Assembly: GCA_020631735.1 (NCBI GenBank)
Contig: CM036231.1
Span: 4,863,831-4,927,830, forward strand
Length of the DNA stretch: 64,000 nucleotides
Direction of reading: 5' to 3'
Origin: Saccharum officinarum
Lineage: Eukaryota > Streptophyta > Magnoliopsida > Poales > Poaceae
Shown here piece after piece: positions 34,801 to 46,216 of this stretch. Position 1 is the stretch's first letter, and every line of letters begins with the position of its first letter. A program made the position numbers and the translations under genes. Below the pieces are notes generated by a model. It was not told the origin of the DNA. It saw nothing but the letters and a program-made list of their open reading frames with translations, and made no database searches.

Positions 34801-35998
34801 CTTTGAAAATGTTTAACAAAGTTTGAAGGGTTGTTGTGAAATAACTGAATGACTGATGATGTTAATTTGAGACCGGTCGGTGGACTTGCATCGGGAAAGA
34901 AGTCCCCTTGTAGTGTCTCCGACTGTGTCAGTTAAGCACCATACCATTGATTGAATTGCGTGCGTCGAGACTTTGTAACTGATCATATGCTCCGGTAAGC
35001 CTAAGACCTTGGTAATTCCATCATGTGAACGACTAACCGCGCACTAGGAGTGGAGAGATGGCGAGAGTAGTGTGTACCCTCGTAGCCAAGGGCTGGATTG
35101 GATGTGTACTGTACTCTCAGGTGGCGCTGGACCCGATCGCATTTTGGAGGATCCGGGTGAAGGTTGATATATGTAGGATAGAGTCCTACATATGTCGTGT
35201 AGTTAGGGATCCCTAGCTGGGTATAATTAATTCGAATCGTCGTTGCTCCTCAGATATAGAGACTCGATTCTCTGTTCATCATCGTAGTTAACAAGTGGAA
35301 CTATGGTCGAGGATTAAGAAAGAAGTTGTATGGGTTACTTGAGTTAGGATAGAATCACTTATATTCTACTAATGATTAATGATGAATTAAAACATTGATA
35401 TTAAGGACTCACTATTAGTAGCTTTTATGCAAAAGAACTTTGATTCTTGCTACATACTCACCTTGATTCTCCTAAGCCTGCATTCCTGAGTCTTCTCCAC
35501 CCTTTTCGTCGGTTAAGTCTTGTGGAGTACTTTTGTACTCAGGGTTTGTTAAACCCTTGTTGCAGGTTCGTCTCATGAGCAGGTTTGTTTTGGACCCTGC
35601 TGCATGACCGTCTTTGCGATAAGCGACGACGAGTAGTATGGTTGGCTCTTAGGCAGAGCAATCCGTTTCTGTGGTCTGTAATAAAGTTACTAATGCTACT
35701 CCACTACTATGGTTGTAATAACTAAACTTAAGGTTTGTAAGGTTTGGAACAAATGGTTCGCAAATTATGTTATGTAAGACTTCCACACTTTTACTCTGAT
35801 GTAATTTATTATATAAACTGTTGTAATACTGCAATGCCTCTGTAATGCGATCCTGCTTGGAAGATCGTGGATGATTCAGGTTTCTCGAGGACACCCGATA
35901 GACTTCTTAAGTTCTGTGGTGCACATGCATAGCTATCAGAGGTCTTTAAGACAATGACAGGTGCATGTGGGCCATATTATTTAGGAGGTTCTGCCATA
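31873..35998 (+). mobile_element. Solo Tekay/Del-like Gypsy LTR (about 4.1 kb)
   Basis: It starts TGTAACACCCCTGGTG and ends TTTAGGAGGTTCTGCCATA, a decayed CA end. The flanks are GCGAC (31868-31872) and GCGAT (35999-36003), a 4/5 match to a target duplication. The ends, the great length, and the internal GTACTTTTGTACTCAGGGTT segment resemble LTRs of Tekay/Del chromoviruses. A GC-rich zone at 32940-33790 has short open frames in several phases that look compositional. No gag-pol is present, and the outer LTR resumes on both sides, so it is a solo LTR. Orientation is taken from the TGTAACACC start. Confidence 0.75.
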
Positions 35999-36303
35999 GC
36001 GATGGGGGTAACGACAACTATACCACCTACCCCCTCTCTACGCAAATCCGGGCGCACGTACCGCCCATCCTCGACGGCACAGAAGCACACAGGACGAAGC
36101 ATGGCCACAACATGTTGCACCAACGGATGGAGAGGCCAAAAGATCAATGCCCGTTACATCTCTACGCTACAGGGGAACCTACTCACGCCGAATAAGGAGG
36201 AAGACGGCCACACTCGAGGCCACTTTTTTTGTTTTTCTCTTTCATCTTTTCCCTATTTCACTTTTTTTACCACAAATATAACCCGAGCCCTACCCTTGGA
36301 AAC

Positions 36304-36310
36304 TATAAAA
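36304..36310 (+). promoter_or_regulatory. TATA box of the outer Tat 5' LTR
   Basis: TATAAAA precedes GGGGAGGCATGG about 320 bases before the LTR end, a normal position for the U3/R border of a Gypsy LTR. The segment just downstream has CACACACCTCGCTA-type repeats (36320-36410). Confidence 0.65.
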
Positions 36311-36630
36311 GGGGAGGCATGGACACACACCTCGCTAAGACGAACACACACATCGCTAAGATGAACACACACACCTCGCTATGATGGACACACACACACC
36401 TCACCCGAAGAGACCTAGCATCTGTTCCCTCTCTCGAAAGCTTGTAACCCCTACTACAAGCACTCTGGTGCAAGGCAACACGAGCAGTAGTAGAATCCAC
36501 TGGACATAGGGTCATTCTTGCCCGAACTAGTATAAACCCTTGTGTCTGCTTTGCACACCATTCGGGCCTAGACGCGTAGATACAAATTCACTCGTCGCTT
36601 TGCCTAGACCCCTGTTTCTAGACACCGACA

Positions 36631-36650
36631 GTTGGCATGCCAGGTAGGGG
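36631..36650 (+). promoter_or_regulatory. Primer binding site region of the outer Tat element
   Basis: GTTGGCATGCCAGGTAGGGG follows the LTR end directly. Grass Tat elements carry a GTTGGCGCGCCAGGTAGGGG-type sequence here, and this copy has GCATGC in place of GCGCGC. The tRNA partner cannot be named from sequence alone. Confidence 0.75.
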
Positions 36651-38472
36651 CCTTCTACGCATCACGATCTGCTTTGTCAGGCTTCAGATGGCCGATCATT
36701 GCATCCGCTTCACTCTGGGCTCTCATATCCGGTTTGGGAGCCTAGACTTCCTCTGCATGGGGGTGGATCATGACCTGGTCCTGCTCCCCCTTCCATGCCG
36801 GTCGACCATGCATCCCTTCTGGGTTCCAATGAGCACGTCGGAGACCTGGATCCCACCGACGTGGAGGGGGAGTGCGCCCCACCATCCCCTGCTGAGTCAC
36901 TCGGCTCACCTACCAACGTTGACTCCATCTCCATGTCAATGGTTGGTCTTTGACTGCATGCCAACAAGGCACGGGCTTCCGAGGGCATTCAGCCCCATGG
37001 TTTTAACCACCCAAGGCTGGAGCGTCAGCTTGACGCCATCCTTTGGCCATGACCGTCCTAGGAAGATCTCCATCGCCTCTGTTCCATCTCCGCCAATGCC
37101 TTGTCGTAGCGCTCAGGGGAACCACTGCTCTCTCTAGAGATAAGCGCCGTGCCAGTGCAAATGGCGTGGCCTTGTGGGCTACAAAATGCTGCAAGGACTT
37201 ATAGCCATCTCACACGGCCCACGGAGGATTCCTCCGCGGGTCTACCATGACACCACTTAGAGTCCCTCTCAAAGCTCCTCGCGACCACTACGACGTCCTC
37301 AAGTGTCGACTCCGAGGAGGACGATGGCTGCTGGGCTGATGCTGATTTCTCCGGGCTCAATGACCCGGAGCCTCTGCGCCAGTTTCTTTTTAGCAGCAAC
37401 TACCTTCTCGAGGGTTTTGACTTCGACGACGAGAGCCACGACCCATCTCGAGAGTGCTTCATGTGCGATGGAGAGTTCTGTGAAGGAACCCCCAACGAGA
37501 ATGAGGGCGAACACACCCGCCCAATGCTGCGACTTGTAACGCAGTGCGCACAGGCGGTGCAGCCATGCCACCACCTATGGGGCAATCACAGCCCCAGCTA
37601 GAGCAACTCTGGGAGCTTGAGAGAAAGCTCAAGGAGGAGCAACAGCGGTGGCGCAACTATGTGCGGCGCTCGAGCAGGAGCTCGGGAGTCACAACGATGG
37701 CGGTGTGGCTCGACATAGAGCTCGCGACGTCCACCGTCGCATCTGCGATGACGACGGGGGTGATCATCCACCTCTCTTCACCAGGGTGAGCTAGAATGTT
37801 GCCGCCATGGCAATCCTCCTCCGGATGATGCCCGAACCACCGACTCCAGGGGGGCAGCAAGCCCACGAGGAGCTGTGTGCCCTTCTTGAATGTGCTGCGG
37901 TGCAGTAGGCCGAAAGCTCTGTGTCTCGATGATGTGGGCCCGAGCTCGACCAGCCCACACCATCAGCGGCACACGAGAAGGAAGCCTCCGTCCACCTAGA
38001 ACAACAGAAAATGGGGGATAAGCCCCCATATTTCCACGCCTGCGTTGGCCACAACTACGACGCACACAACGTCCTCAACACGCATAATAGGCACAAGGAG
38101 GATGGTGCTAGCCGCAGATACCACCCTCGATGGGGTGGCCGCTACGATAGTGGGGAGGACTGGAGCCCATCACCTGAACCCCTAGGACCGCGGGTCTTCA
38201 GCCAAGACATCTGTAACGCACCGTTCCTAGCACGGTTCCAGCAACCTGCCAACGTCACCAAGTACTCTAGGAAGACGAACCCCGAGCTCTAGTTTGATGA
38301 CTACCGCCTCGCCTGCTAGTTAGGCGGTGCGGACGATGATCGCTTCATCATTCACAATCTCCCTTTGTTCCTGGCCGACTCAGCGAGAGCTTGGCTGGAG
38401 CATCTTCTGGCCCATCACATCCACAACTGGGCCAACCTCGTGAAGGTTTTCGTGGGGAACTTCTAGGGTACC
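36651..38472 (+). pseudogene. Outer Tat gag, first part (broken)
   Basis: The frame is repeatedly interrupted. From about 37559 a Gln/Glu-rich helical stretch (QLEQLWELERKLKEEQQRW) is visible, then a linker, then the start of the retrotransposon gag domain: FDDYRLAC near 38296, DDDRFIIHNLPLFLADSARAW near 38334 and WANLVKVFVGNF near 38430. Three in-frame TAG codons lie in the last 190 bases. The gag is cut at 38472 by the inner Tat element and resumes at 57219. The first 900 bases (36651-37550) encode the poorly conserved leader typical of this lineage, with no single open frame. Confidence 0.75.
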
Positions 38473-38976
38473 TATGGGGGTATAAACCCCTATACCCTTA
38501 TAGCTAGACATGGGCAGACCCAGGCCAGACGGTTCGGCCCATTACATGACGACGCGTGATCCAGATCATCGGGATGGAGTCTCGCGCAAGGCATCAGACC
38601 AGACATGGGAATCAAGCAAGGTCTTGGTCGGTTAGATTAGAAATCCTTATCCGGCTCTGTATGGCAATTGTAACTGGCTAAGATTAGTTTTTAGATCTAT
38701 AACCCTGCCTCCCAGACTATATAAGGAGGGCAGGGGACCCCCTCAAAATCATCGAAACATACTCTAGGGCAATCTAGCTTGTAATACATTGTTCGAGACA
38801 GCAATAACAAGGCAGAGCAGGACGTAAGGTATTACGCCCACACGGCAGCCTGAACCTGGGTAAACCCGCGTGTTGTTCTGCATCACCATCTCGTTCGTGG
38901 CTTGCACATATGTCTGCCGACAATCTACTACCTTGGGTATACCCCTCGGTAGACTGCCGACCTGGTTTTGTCGATA
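38473..38976 (+). mobile_element. 5' LTR of the inner Tat element
   Basis: 504 bases from TATGGGGGTATAAACCCC (start decayed from TG; the 3' LTR has TGTGGGGG) to TTTTGTCGATA (the 3' LTR has TTTTGTCGACA). A TATATAA box lies at 38718-38724. Confidence 0.94.
38718..38724 (+). promoter_or_regulatory. TATA box of the inner Tat LTR
   Basis: TATATAA followed by GGAGGGCAGGGG lies in the middle of the LTR. The same sequence is kept in the 3' LTR near 56953. Confidence 0.75.
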
Positions 38977-38996
38977 GTGGCACGCTAGGTAGGGGG
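38977..38996 (+). promoter_or_regulatory. Primer binding site region of the inner Tat element
   Basis: GTGGCACGCTAGGTAGGGGG follows the LTR end directly. It is a relative of the outer element's site at 36631 and has probably decayed from a GTGGCGCGCCAGGTAGGGGG-type sequence. Confidence 0.75.
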
Positions 38997-39024
38997 TGTG
39001 TGTACTGCTTTTGAGGCGTGCGAG

Positions 39025-39870
39025 ATGGTCATCTTCCCTGAATCCATGGCCATGGCGGCGGGCCTCACATTCACGATCGGCCAGATCACCTGGACCATCG
39101 GCTCCAACGACTTCGTCGTCACAGCCATGGAGGAGGTGCAGATCCGATCTGCATCGACTACTTCCCCGACACCGGCGTCGACTATGACTATGCTGGCTTC
39201 GGCTTCGCCTGCACCAGCACCGTCACCGACCACGCCGGCAACTCATCGACTCCTTCCTCGCTACCAGGGGAGGAAACTCGACACCACCGACCTGATCGAC
39301 TCCATCGACCGGCTCGGTGGTAAACTCTTGTTTACCCTAGCGCTGGTCGACTTGCTCCAAGAGCAGTTTACCGAGCATAACTCGAATGGCTACAATAGAT
39401 CTACTCGACCTGCTCGAGCCACCCGTTTTCAACGGTTGGGTATGGATCTAGTGGTCACTTCAACTCCTGAAGGGTTCTCCGCTCGACCTCGACCTCGACG
39501 ATGCAACTTCGTCAATATGGTGGGCTCTAATCAAGTTTCGATCCATGCCACCCAGACAGATAGCCGTTTGAGCTCTGGATCAAGCACTGCGTTCGACGAA
39601 AATACTCAAACCATGGTATTACACCATGTGAGTAGCGATGATGAAGAGATGCTACATCCTCCAGGCTTTCCTCGAATCCCGGCCTTCCCTCCAAGGCGTG
39701 GCGCCATGATCAACGTGGTTAGCCAAGATGAAGACCCACCCGCTAGGGGCGAGACCGATCAACAGCGACAAGAGCAACAACAGCGCAATGCCGACCGGGC
39801 TCAACGTCGCAAAGATGAAGATGCACACCTAAAAACAACAGTAGGTAGACCGCGACCAGCAAGAAGCTGA
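39025..39870 (+). pseudogene. Inner Tat gag, N-terminal region
   Basis: An open frame from the ATG at 39025 (MVIFPESMAMAAGL) encodes a leader rich in Thr, Pro and Ser. It has MEEVQIRSAS near 39127 and a Gln/Arg-rich stretch near the end (QQRQEQQQRNADRAQRR, about 39760). The frame stops at 39868-39870, and the same protein continues in other frames through 39871-40084 (RLQGRNLNDAFDMV-type sequence). Gag forms the particle around the RNA. A later start is possible because the leader is poorly conserved. Confidence 0.6.
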
Positions 39871-40084
39871 CGCTGCAGCTAGGCGTAACTGATTGCAAGG
39901 GCGCAACCTCAATGATGCTTTTGACATGGTGGGGAACAGACCAGTATTCAAAACCCCAAGCGCCAACGTGGCTGTCTCCATTGAAAGCCTGAAGCGGTTA
40001 CCAGATACCCCGAAAATCCAAAACATCTGGGAGGATTTGCAGGCTTATCTCCAGGCGGCCATGGTTTAGACCAATGAACGTGTC

Positions 40085-41335
40085 GTGGGCCCATCGGCGT
40101 CTGGCGCGGCTAGCAGGAGCCGCCAGCACTCTAGTCGACCTTTCAGGTTTGGTCAATGTGGCTTACGCGCACCCGCCAACCCAGACCACCACGTAGGCAA
40201 TGATAATCGCGGAAACAACATAGCTCCTGGTGTCAATCTAGGAGCTGATGGAGGCATTGACGGCAATCACGGAAACCCTCCTTGCAATGATAATCGCCAG
40301 CTCGACCACTGCTGCAATAACAACAACGATGACTGGCGCAGCGACAACCGGCGTAATGACCACCAGGACCATCGTCGTCAGGGACAACAGTATGGTGACG
40401 AACGAGATCACCATGATGGCAATCACGATCTCCATCGCGACCTTAACAATCGTGACCTACGTCCTTGCATTGAACAGAGAGATTGGGACCGTGCGTCCCA
40501 TGAAACCAGTCGTCGCATGGAGTACGATATGGTCCACGGTCCCCCGGGCCCCAAGCAATTCACCAACCACCTACGACAAGTCATCTGGCCTATAGGTTTT
40601 AAGCTTGAAAAGCTTAACCATTACGACGGCAAGGTCAATCCCAAGCTATGGGTCCAACTTTACGAGACCACCTGCAGATCTGCTATGGGCGACGAGCACG
40701 TCATGGCCAATTACTTTCCCATGGTGGTCGGCTCGGTGGGGCACCAATGGTTTGTCAGTCTCCCTAAGAATCACTTCGACTCCTGGTATGCTTTGCGTCA
40801 AGCCTTTGTCGAAAACTTCATTGCTACCTGTGAACAGCCAGGCAACAAGTATGATCTACAGCGCATCCACGACGCCAGGGATGAACCATTGCACGAGTAC
40901 ATCCGATGCTTCTCAGATATGCGCATCTGGATTCCCAGGATCACCGACAACGAGGCTATTAAAGCCTTCATTATTGGTCTACGCTACCACAATGATCTTA
41001 GGGACAAGCTCCTTCGTAAACGGCCTATAATGGTGGTCGACCTCCTCACCACTGCTAAGAAGTATGCGGATGCCGATGACGCCAAGAAGTTGCTGAACGA
41101 GGGCACCGACAAAGCACTGTACTCCCCACTACGCGACGACTACCGCGACAACCGCCACCGCAATGACTTTAGAGGTCGCAGCGACATCAGGGACCGCCGT
41201 AACGACAATCGTGATCGGCGCGACAACAGAAATCAGCGCGACGATCGCCATGACAACTTCAAGGGAAAGCGTGCTCGCGATGACGATGGTGAGCTCAACG
41301 GCGTGAAAAAAATTTGGTGGGCGTCGCAATTATGA
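40085..41335 (+). pseudogene. Inner Tat gag core (retrotransposon gag domain)
   Basis: A 416-codon open stretch. After a His/Asn/Asp-rich low-complexity region (40180-40490) comes the gag domain: WPIGFKLEKLNHYDGKVNP, then MANYFPMVVGSVGHQWFVSL, then FVENFIATCEQPGNKYDLQR, then YIRCFSDMRIWIPRITDNEA. A second Asp/Arg/Asn-rich run (41135-41270) precedes the nucleocapsid part. The domain order matches the Pfam retrotransposon gag family in Tat elements. The frame breaks at 41335; the next part (CPAHPKSNHT) is in another frame. Confidence 0.88.
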
Positions 41336-41354
41336 AGAAGACTACGCTAAAGCC

Positions 41355-42255
41355 TTGAAGAGGCCCTGCCCAGCTCATCCTAAGTCCAACCATACATTGG
41401 AAAACTGCAAGGTCCTCAAGGAGATCTACCGCCGCAAAGACACTTTAGAAAATGCTGACAAGCCTAATGACGCAACAGACCAGCGTAACCGCAGGGATGA
41501 TGACGAGGACGATCCTAACAAGAACCCCAAGCACCAGTATCAGGAACCAGTGAGGCATGTTGCAACCATCGTCGGGGGCAAGGTGTCTATTGAAAGCAAA
41601 CACGAGCAGAAGCTGCTCGCCCGCGCTTGCCTGAACATGGCCAAGGCAGATGACCTCATTGCGAATCCAAGACTACCCCCTAGTCACACCGAGAAATCAA
41701 CTTCAGTAGGGCGGATCAATGGGCCACCATCCCCGAACCAAGTCATTTCGCTCTCGTCCTCAGCCCCTACATCAATAAAGTGTAATTTGACAGGGTGCTC
41801 ATTGACAGCGGTAGTTCCATCGACATCCTATTCAAGAATAGCCTCTTAGCATTGAACATATCTGAAGCTGACTTGAAGCCATACGACGCACAGTTCTAGG
41901 GGGTCCTGCCCAGACAGAGCTCTACGCCTCTCGGGCAGATTACCCTACCTGTGCAGTTTGGCACGACAGACCACTTTCGTACCGACTACGTCAACTTTGT
42001 GGTCGCTGACTTCGAGGGTACCTACCATGCTATCCTTGGTCATCCCGCAATCACCAAATTCATGGTCATACCTCATTACAGGTACTTGGTGCTTAAGATG
42101 CCAACAGAAAAGGGAGTCCTCACTCTCAGAGGCAATGTATTTGTTGCCTATACCTGTGAAGAGGACAATTTTCACGTAGGTGAAGCCCATGACCTCTCCC
42201 TGTGCATGGCGGCAATGATGATGGAGGCAAAGAAGACTCCTCCAAACCAGCTGTA
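41355..42255 (+). pseudogene. Inner Tat nucleocapsid zinc-knuckle-like region and aspartic protease
   Basis: The first part has CPAHPKSNHTLENC, a C-H-H-C arrangement of the type that ends gag in this lineage, then an Asp/Arg-rich spacer. The protease follows: VLIDSGSSIDILF (near 41790-41828) holds the catalytic D-S-G, and FEGTYHAILGHPAITKFM (near 42017) holds the C-terminal ILG motif. A frameshift near 41760 separates zinc knuckle and protease frames, and a TAG lies at about 41897. The enzyme would cleave the polyprotein. Confidence 0.82.
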
Positions 42256-42397
42256 GATTCCAGAGCTCGAAGCACCACGAAGGTCTATCAAGTCCAAGGA
42301 GTACAAAGAGATCTAGCTAGTCGAGGGTGACTCCAGCAAGACGACACTGATAGGGTCAAACCTTGACCCCAAATAGGAAGACACGCTCGTCCGGTTC

Positions 42398-43273
42398 TTG
42401 AGAGAGAATGTAAGTGTGTTCGCTTGGAAACCATCGGACATGCCCGGTGTATCTCGAGACCGGATCGAGCACTCCTTGAACGTCGACCCCAAGGCAAAAC
42501 TCGTCAAGCAAAAGCTGCGGTGGTTTAGGAAGGACAAAAAGGAGGCTATTAGGGTAGAAGTTACACGGCTTCTTGTGGCCGGTTTTATCAAAGAGGTGTA
42601 TCACCTGGACTGGTTAGCCAATCCGGTTCTTGTACGCAAAAAGAATAATGAATGGAGAATGTGCGTAGACTACACCAATCTCAACAAACACTGCCCTAAA
42701 GACCCCTTCGGCTTACCTCGCATTGACGAAGTCGTGGACTCCACGGCCGGCTACGAGCTACTATCTTTTCTCGACTGTTACTCTGGTTATCACTAGATCT
42801 CTCTCAACAAGGACGGTCAGATCAAGACATCCTTTATTACACCCTTCGACGCTTATTGCTACATGACCATGTCGTTTGGGCTCAAAAATGCCGGAGCTAC
42901 TTATCAGCGTGCAATACAAGAGTGCCTCATAAAGGAGATACAAGATGAACTGGTCCAAGCCTATGTAGACGACGTAGTTGTCAAAACCAAGGAATTCCAC
43001 TCCTTGATTGATGATCTAATACGTACTTTTGCAGCGCTCAATCAATATCAATGGAAGTTGAACCCTAAAAAGTGCATCTTTGGTGTTTCCTCTGGTATAT
43101 TACTAGGCAATGTCGTCAGTCGTGATGGCATGCGCCCTAACCCAGAGAAGGTGCAAGCTGTCCTCAACATGAAGCGACTAGCAAATGTCAAGGATGTCCA
43201 AAAGCTTACAGGGTGTATGGCCGCCCTAAGCCGATTTCTATCTCGATTTGGCGACAAGGGCTTACCTTTTTAA
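42398..43273 (+). pseudogene. Inner Tat reverse transcriptase
   Basis: The RT runs in one frame with one in-frame TAG at 42794-42796, in the motif YSGYH-stop-ISLNKD where a glutamine codon is usual. Motifs in order: HSLNVDPKAKLVKQ, GFIKEVYHLDWLANPVLVRK, WRMCVDYTNLNKHCPKD, FGLKNAGATYQRA, and the catalytic AYVDDVVVK with YVDD at 42962-42973. KLNPKKCIFGVSSGILLGN and the connection motif follow. The frame ends at 43271-43273, just after the region that links to RNase H. Confidence 0.92.
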
Positions 43274-44739
43274 AATTACTCAAGGCAGGTGAGAAGTTTG
43301 AGTGGTTAGAGGAAGCAGATATTGCCTTTACACAAATGAAGCAGTACCTTGCATCACCTCTGGTCCTTACTACCCCCAAGTCAGGAAAAGTCCTTCAACT
43401 CTACATTGCTATGACTGATCAATTCGTCTCCATTGTCCTGGTGGTCGAGCGTGAGGAGCCCGGCCACGCTTATGGTGTTTAGCGCCCAATCTATTTCATC
43501 AGTGAGGTGCTCAACGAGTCCAAAACTAGGTACACTCAGATTCAAAAATTGATCTACGTCATACTCATTACAACCTGAAAGTTGAAACATTACTTTGACG
43601 GGTTCCACGTGGTGATCAAAACTGAGTTTCCCCTTGGTACCATTATACGCAACAAAGATGCAAACGGGCACATCACCAAATGGGCAATTGAGCTATGTCC
43701 TTTTGACCTAGAGTTTACACGCCGCGACACTATCAAATCCCAAACACTGGCAGACTTCATGGTCGAGTGGACAGACTTAAGCATCCCGACCTCTCAAGGA
43801 CCCGTTGACTACTGGAAAATGTATTTTGATGGCTCACTAACTATTGAAGGTGCGGGAGCGGGCATATTATTCATATCACCAACCAATGAGCAATTACGCT
43901 ACGTCCTCAGGATTCACTTCCCGGCATCTAACAATGCTGCAGAATACGAGGCATGTTTTCATGGTTTGCACATTGTAGTCGACCTCGGTATCAAGCGCCT
44001 TTATGTCCACGGCGACTTGGCCCTAGTTATTAACCAGCTCAACAAGGACTGGGATACAACTAGCGAGAAAATGGATGCATATTGCAAGGAAATTAGGAAG
44101 CTTGAAGGTAAATTTTACGGCATTGAATATTCCCATGTGGTCCGAGACAAAAATCAAGCAGCCGATGTGCTGTCGAAGTTAGGATCATCTAGAGCTCAAG
44201 TACCGCATGACGTTTTTGTTCAAGACCTTTTAAAACCATCAATTAAGCAAGAAGGCGACCCCGTAGTCGAGAAGCCCCCGGACGAGCCTCTGGTAGCTAT
44301 GGTTCCATCACCGACCACTATGGCACTATCTCCCACAACCGTGGGACCATCTCAGACCTCGACTAAGATGGCGGACTGGCGAGTTACATTCATTAAGTAT
44401 CTAACAGATGGCACTGAGTACTCTGATCGAAATGAGAATGAACGCCTTATACGTCGCAGCAAACAATACCTGGTGATCGAGGGTAAGCTATGGCGCAAAA
44501 ATGCAAAAGTAGAAGTATTGATGAAGTGCATTGAGCAAGAAGACGGTATTAAACTCTTGGAAGAAATACATTCTGGCACCTGTGGTAATCATGTCGCATC
44601 TCGGACACTGGTCGGTAAAGCGTTCTGTGCAGGTTTTTACTGGCCATCCGCAGTAGCTGATGCAGAGAAGCTTGTTAGACACTATGCCAATTGTCAATTT
44701 TTCTCCAAAAGAGTTCACGTGCCAGCCCATGAGATCTAG
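43274..44739 (+). pseudogene. Inner Tat RT connection, RNase H and integrase zinc finger
   Basis: 43274-43581 encodes the connection (FEWLEEADIAFTQMKQYL) with stops. From 43582 a 385-codon open stretch holds RNase H: MYFDGSLTIEGAGAG (first Asp), SNNAAEYEACFHGL (Glu), VHGDLALVINQL (Asp) and HVVRDKNQAADVLSKL (last Asp). A Thr/Pro spacer follows, then the integrase H-H-C-C finger (EEIHSGTCGNHVASRTL to VRHYANCQFF). The RNase H is of the archaeal-like second type common in Tat elements, judged from the SNNAAEYEA and DKNQAADVL motifs. It ends with a TAG at 44737-44739. Confidence 0.9.
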
Positions 44740-45612
44740 ACCATACCAGCCTCCTGGCCCTTTGCTTGCTAGGGCCTGGATATGATTGAACCCTTCAAAC
44801 CAGCACCAGATAACTTCAAGTTCATATTCGTGCTGATTGATAAATTTTTTAAATGGATAGAGTACATGCCCTTGGTTAAGGCATCTTCCGAAAAAGCAGT
44901 TGAGTTCCTCGACCAGGTCATCCACCGCTTTGGAATACCCAACAACATTATTACAGACTTGGGGACTCAGTTTACCGGGAACACGTTTTAGGACTTCTGT
45001 GATGAATGGAGCATTGTAGTGAAATACGTCTCGGTGGCGCATCCCAGAGCTAATGGACAGGTTGAGCGGGCTAATGGAATGATTATGGATGCATTTAAGA
45101 AATGGATGTACAAAGAGAACGACAAAGGCCCTAGACGATGGATTAAGGAGTTACCAGCCGTGGTCTGGGGACTTCGGACACAGCCTAGTCGCAATACTGG
45201 TGTCTCGCCATATTTCATGGTTTACGGTGCCGAGGCTGTACTCCCAGCAGACATTGAATTCCGGTCACCTCGGGTTGAGAACTACAACGATCAAGTTACT
45301 GAACAACGAGAGCTCGAGGTGAATAGTGCAAAGGAACGATGCCTTGACTCCTGTATACGCACGGCCAAGTACCTCACTGTGTTACGAAGGTACCACACCA
45401 AAAATGTTTAGGAACATTTCTTTGTGGTCGGCGACATGGTATTGAAATAGAAGACTAGCCAAGATGGCGTCCACAAGTTGGCAACTCCATGGGAAGGGCC
45501 ATACATCGTCAAGGCTGTTACACGACCTACTTCGTACAGGCTTGCAAGACTTGACGGCACTGACGTGCCCAACTCCATTCATATCGACAAGCTTAGGCGT
45601 TTTTACCCCTAA
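44740..45612 (+). pseudogene. Inner Tat integrase catalytic core and C-terminus
   Basis: The core lies in one frame with several TAG codons. GLDMIEP near 44776 holds the first Asp, IITDLGTQFTG near 44950 the second, and HPRANGQVERANG near 45040 the Glu. GVSPYFMVYGAEAVLPADIE and the C-terminal VGDMVLK and LRRFYP (TAA at 45610-45612) follow. In-frame TAGs occur at about 44770, at 44989-44991 and 45409-45411, and after VLK. Integrase would insert the cDNA, but this copy is dead. Confidence 0.9.
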
Positions 45613-46216
45613 TTCTTAAATACAGATATGTGTCTTTTTCTGTACTACTTTTGTACTTTAAATTATGATATATATATAACTACACTTGTTTACATTGTTG
45701 ATTCTACACCTCCAACAACTTTTTGATAAACCAGTACATCGATCACCAATCCTTTCGGGTTCTCGGAGCAGCTCTATCATCGACCTCACTCATAGCGTGC
45801 ACGAGATCCGCCCTCTGCGTTTTGGGTGGTCGGCAGATGCCCTTTGGCCAGACCAGTCGTACTCTTATATGTATATAGGCTTCGACAACCTTACACTCGG
45901 ATCACTGACCTCTCCAAAGCCGTATAGACCTACATGATGACATCGATTACACTAGAACAACTAAAACAGAACATTCTGTTGTTAGAACTTAGTTCTCATC
46001 GATTACATCGGAACAACTAACACATGATATTCTGCTGTTCTAACTTAGTTAAATTCGCACGCAATAGAAAGCTTCCATGTTTTTTCATACAAAGACATAA
46101 ATAGCTTTACATTGTACTACTCATTACCTTATTACAAGCTCGCCTCTTTGCAGGCATGAGTTTACAATAAGCTTATGAAAAAATAACTACTCCTATGAAC
46201 TATTCATAGGTTCCTC
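45613..46216. other. Non-coding spacer after inner pol
   Basis: This region lies between the pol stop and the 3' end of the antisense gene. It holds short repeated phrases (CATCGATTACACTAGAACAACTAA at about 45942 and a variant at about 45998). I see no coding potential. Confidence 0.5.

Larger units (their letters stand above)
29552..36630 (+). mobile_element. 5' LTR of the outer Tat element, inflated by two solo LTRs
   Basis: The LTR starts TGTCGGGTATCAATAG and ends GACACCGACA just before the priming site at 36631. Native sequence is 29552-29869, 31835-31872 and 36004-36630, about 1.0 kb in total. The rest is the solo LTRs 29870-31829 and 31873-35998 with their target repeats. It has CG-rich U3 sequence and a TATA box at 36304. 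Frames such as 35954-36364 are chance openings within the LTR. Confidence 0.78.

Noticed and set aside
35954..36364. 136-codon plus-strand frame as a gene
   Set aside because: It spans the junction of the Tekay-like solo LTR and the outer Tat LTR, so it is an accidental fusion frame.
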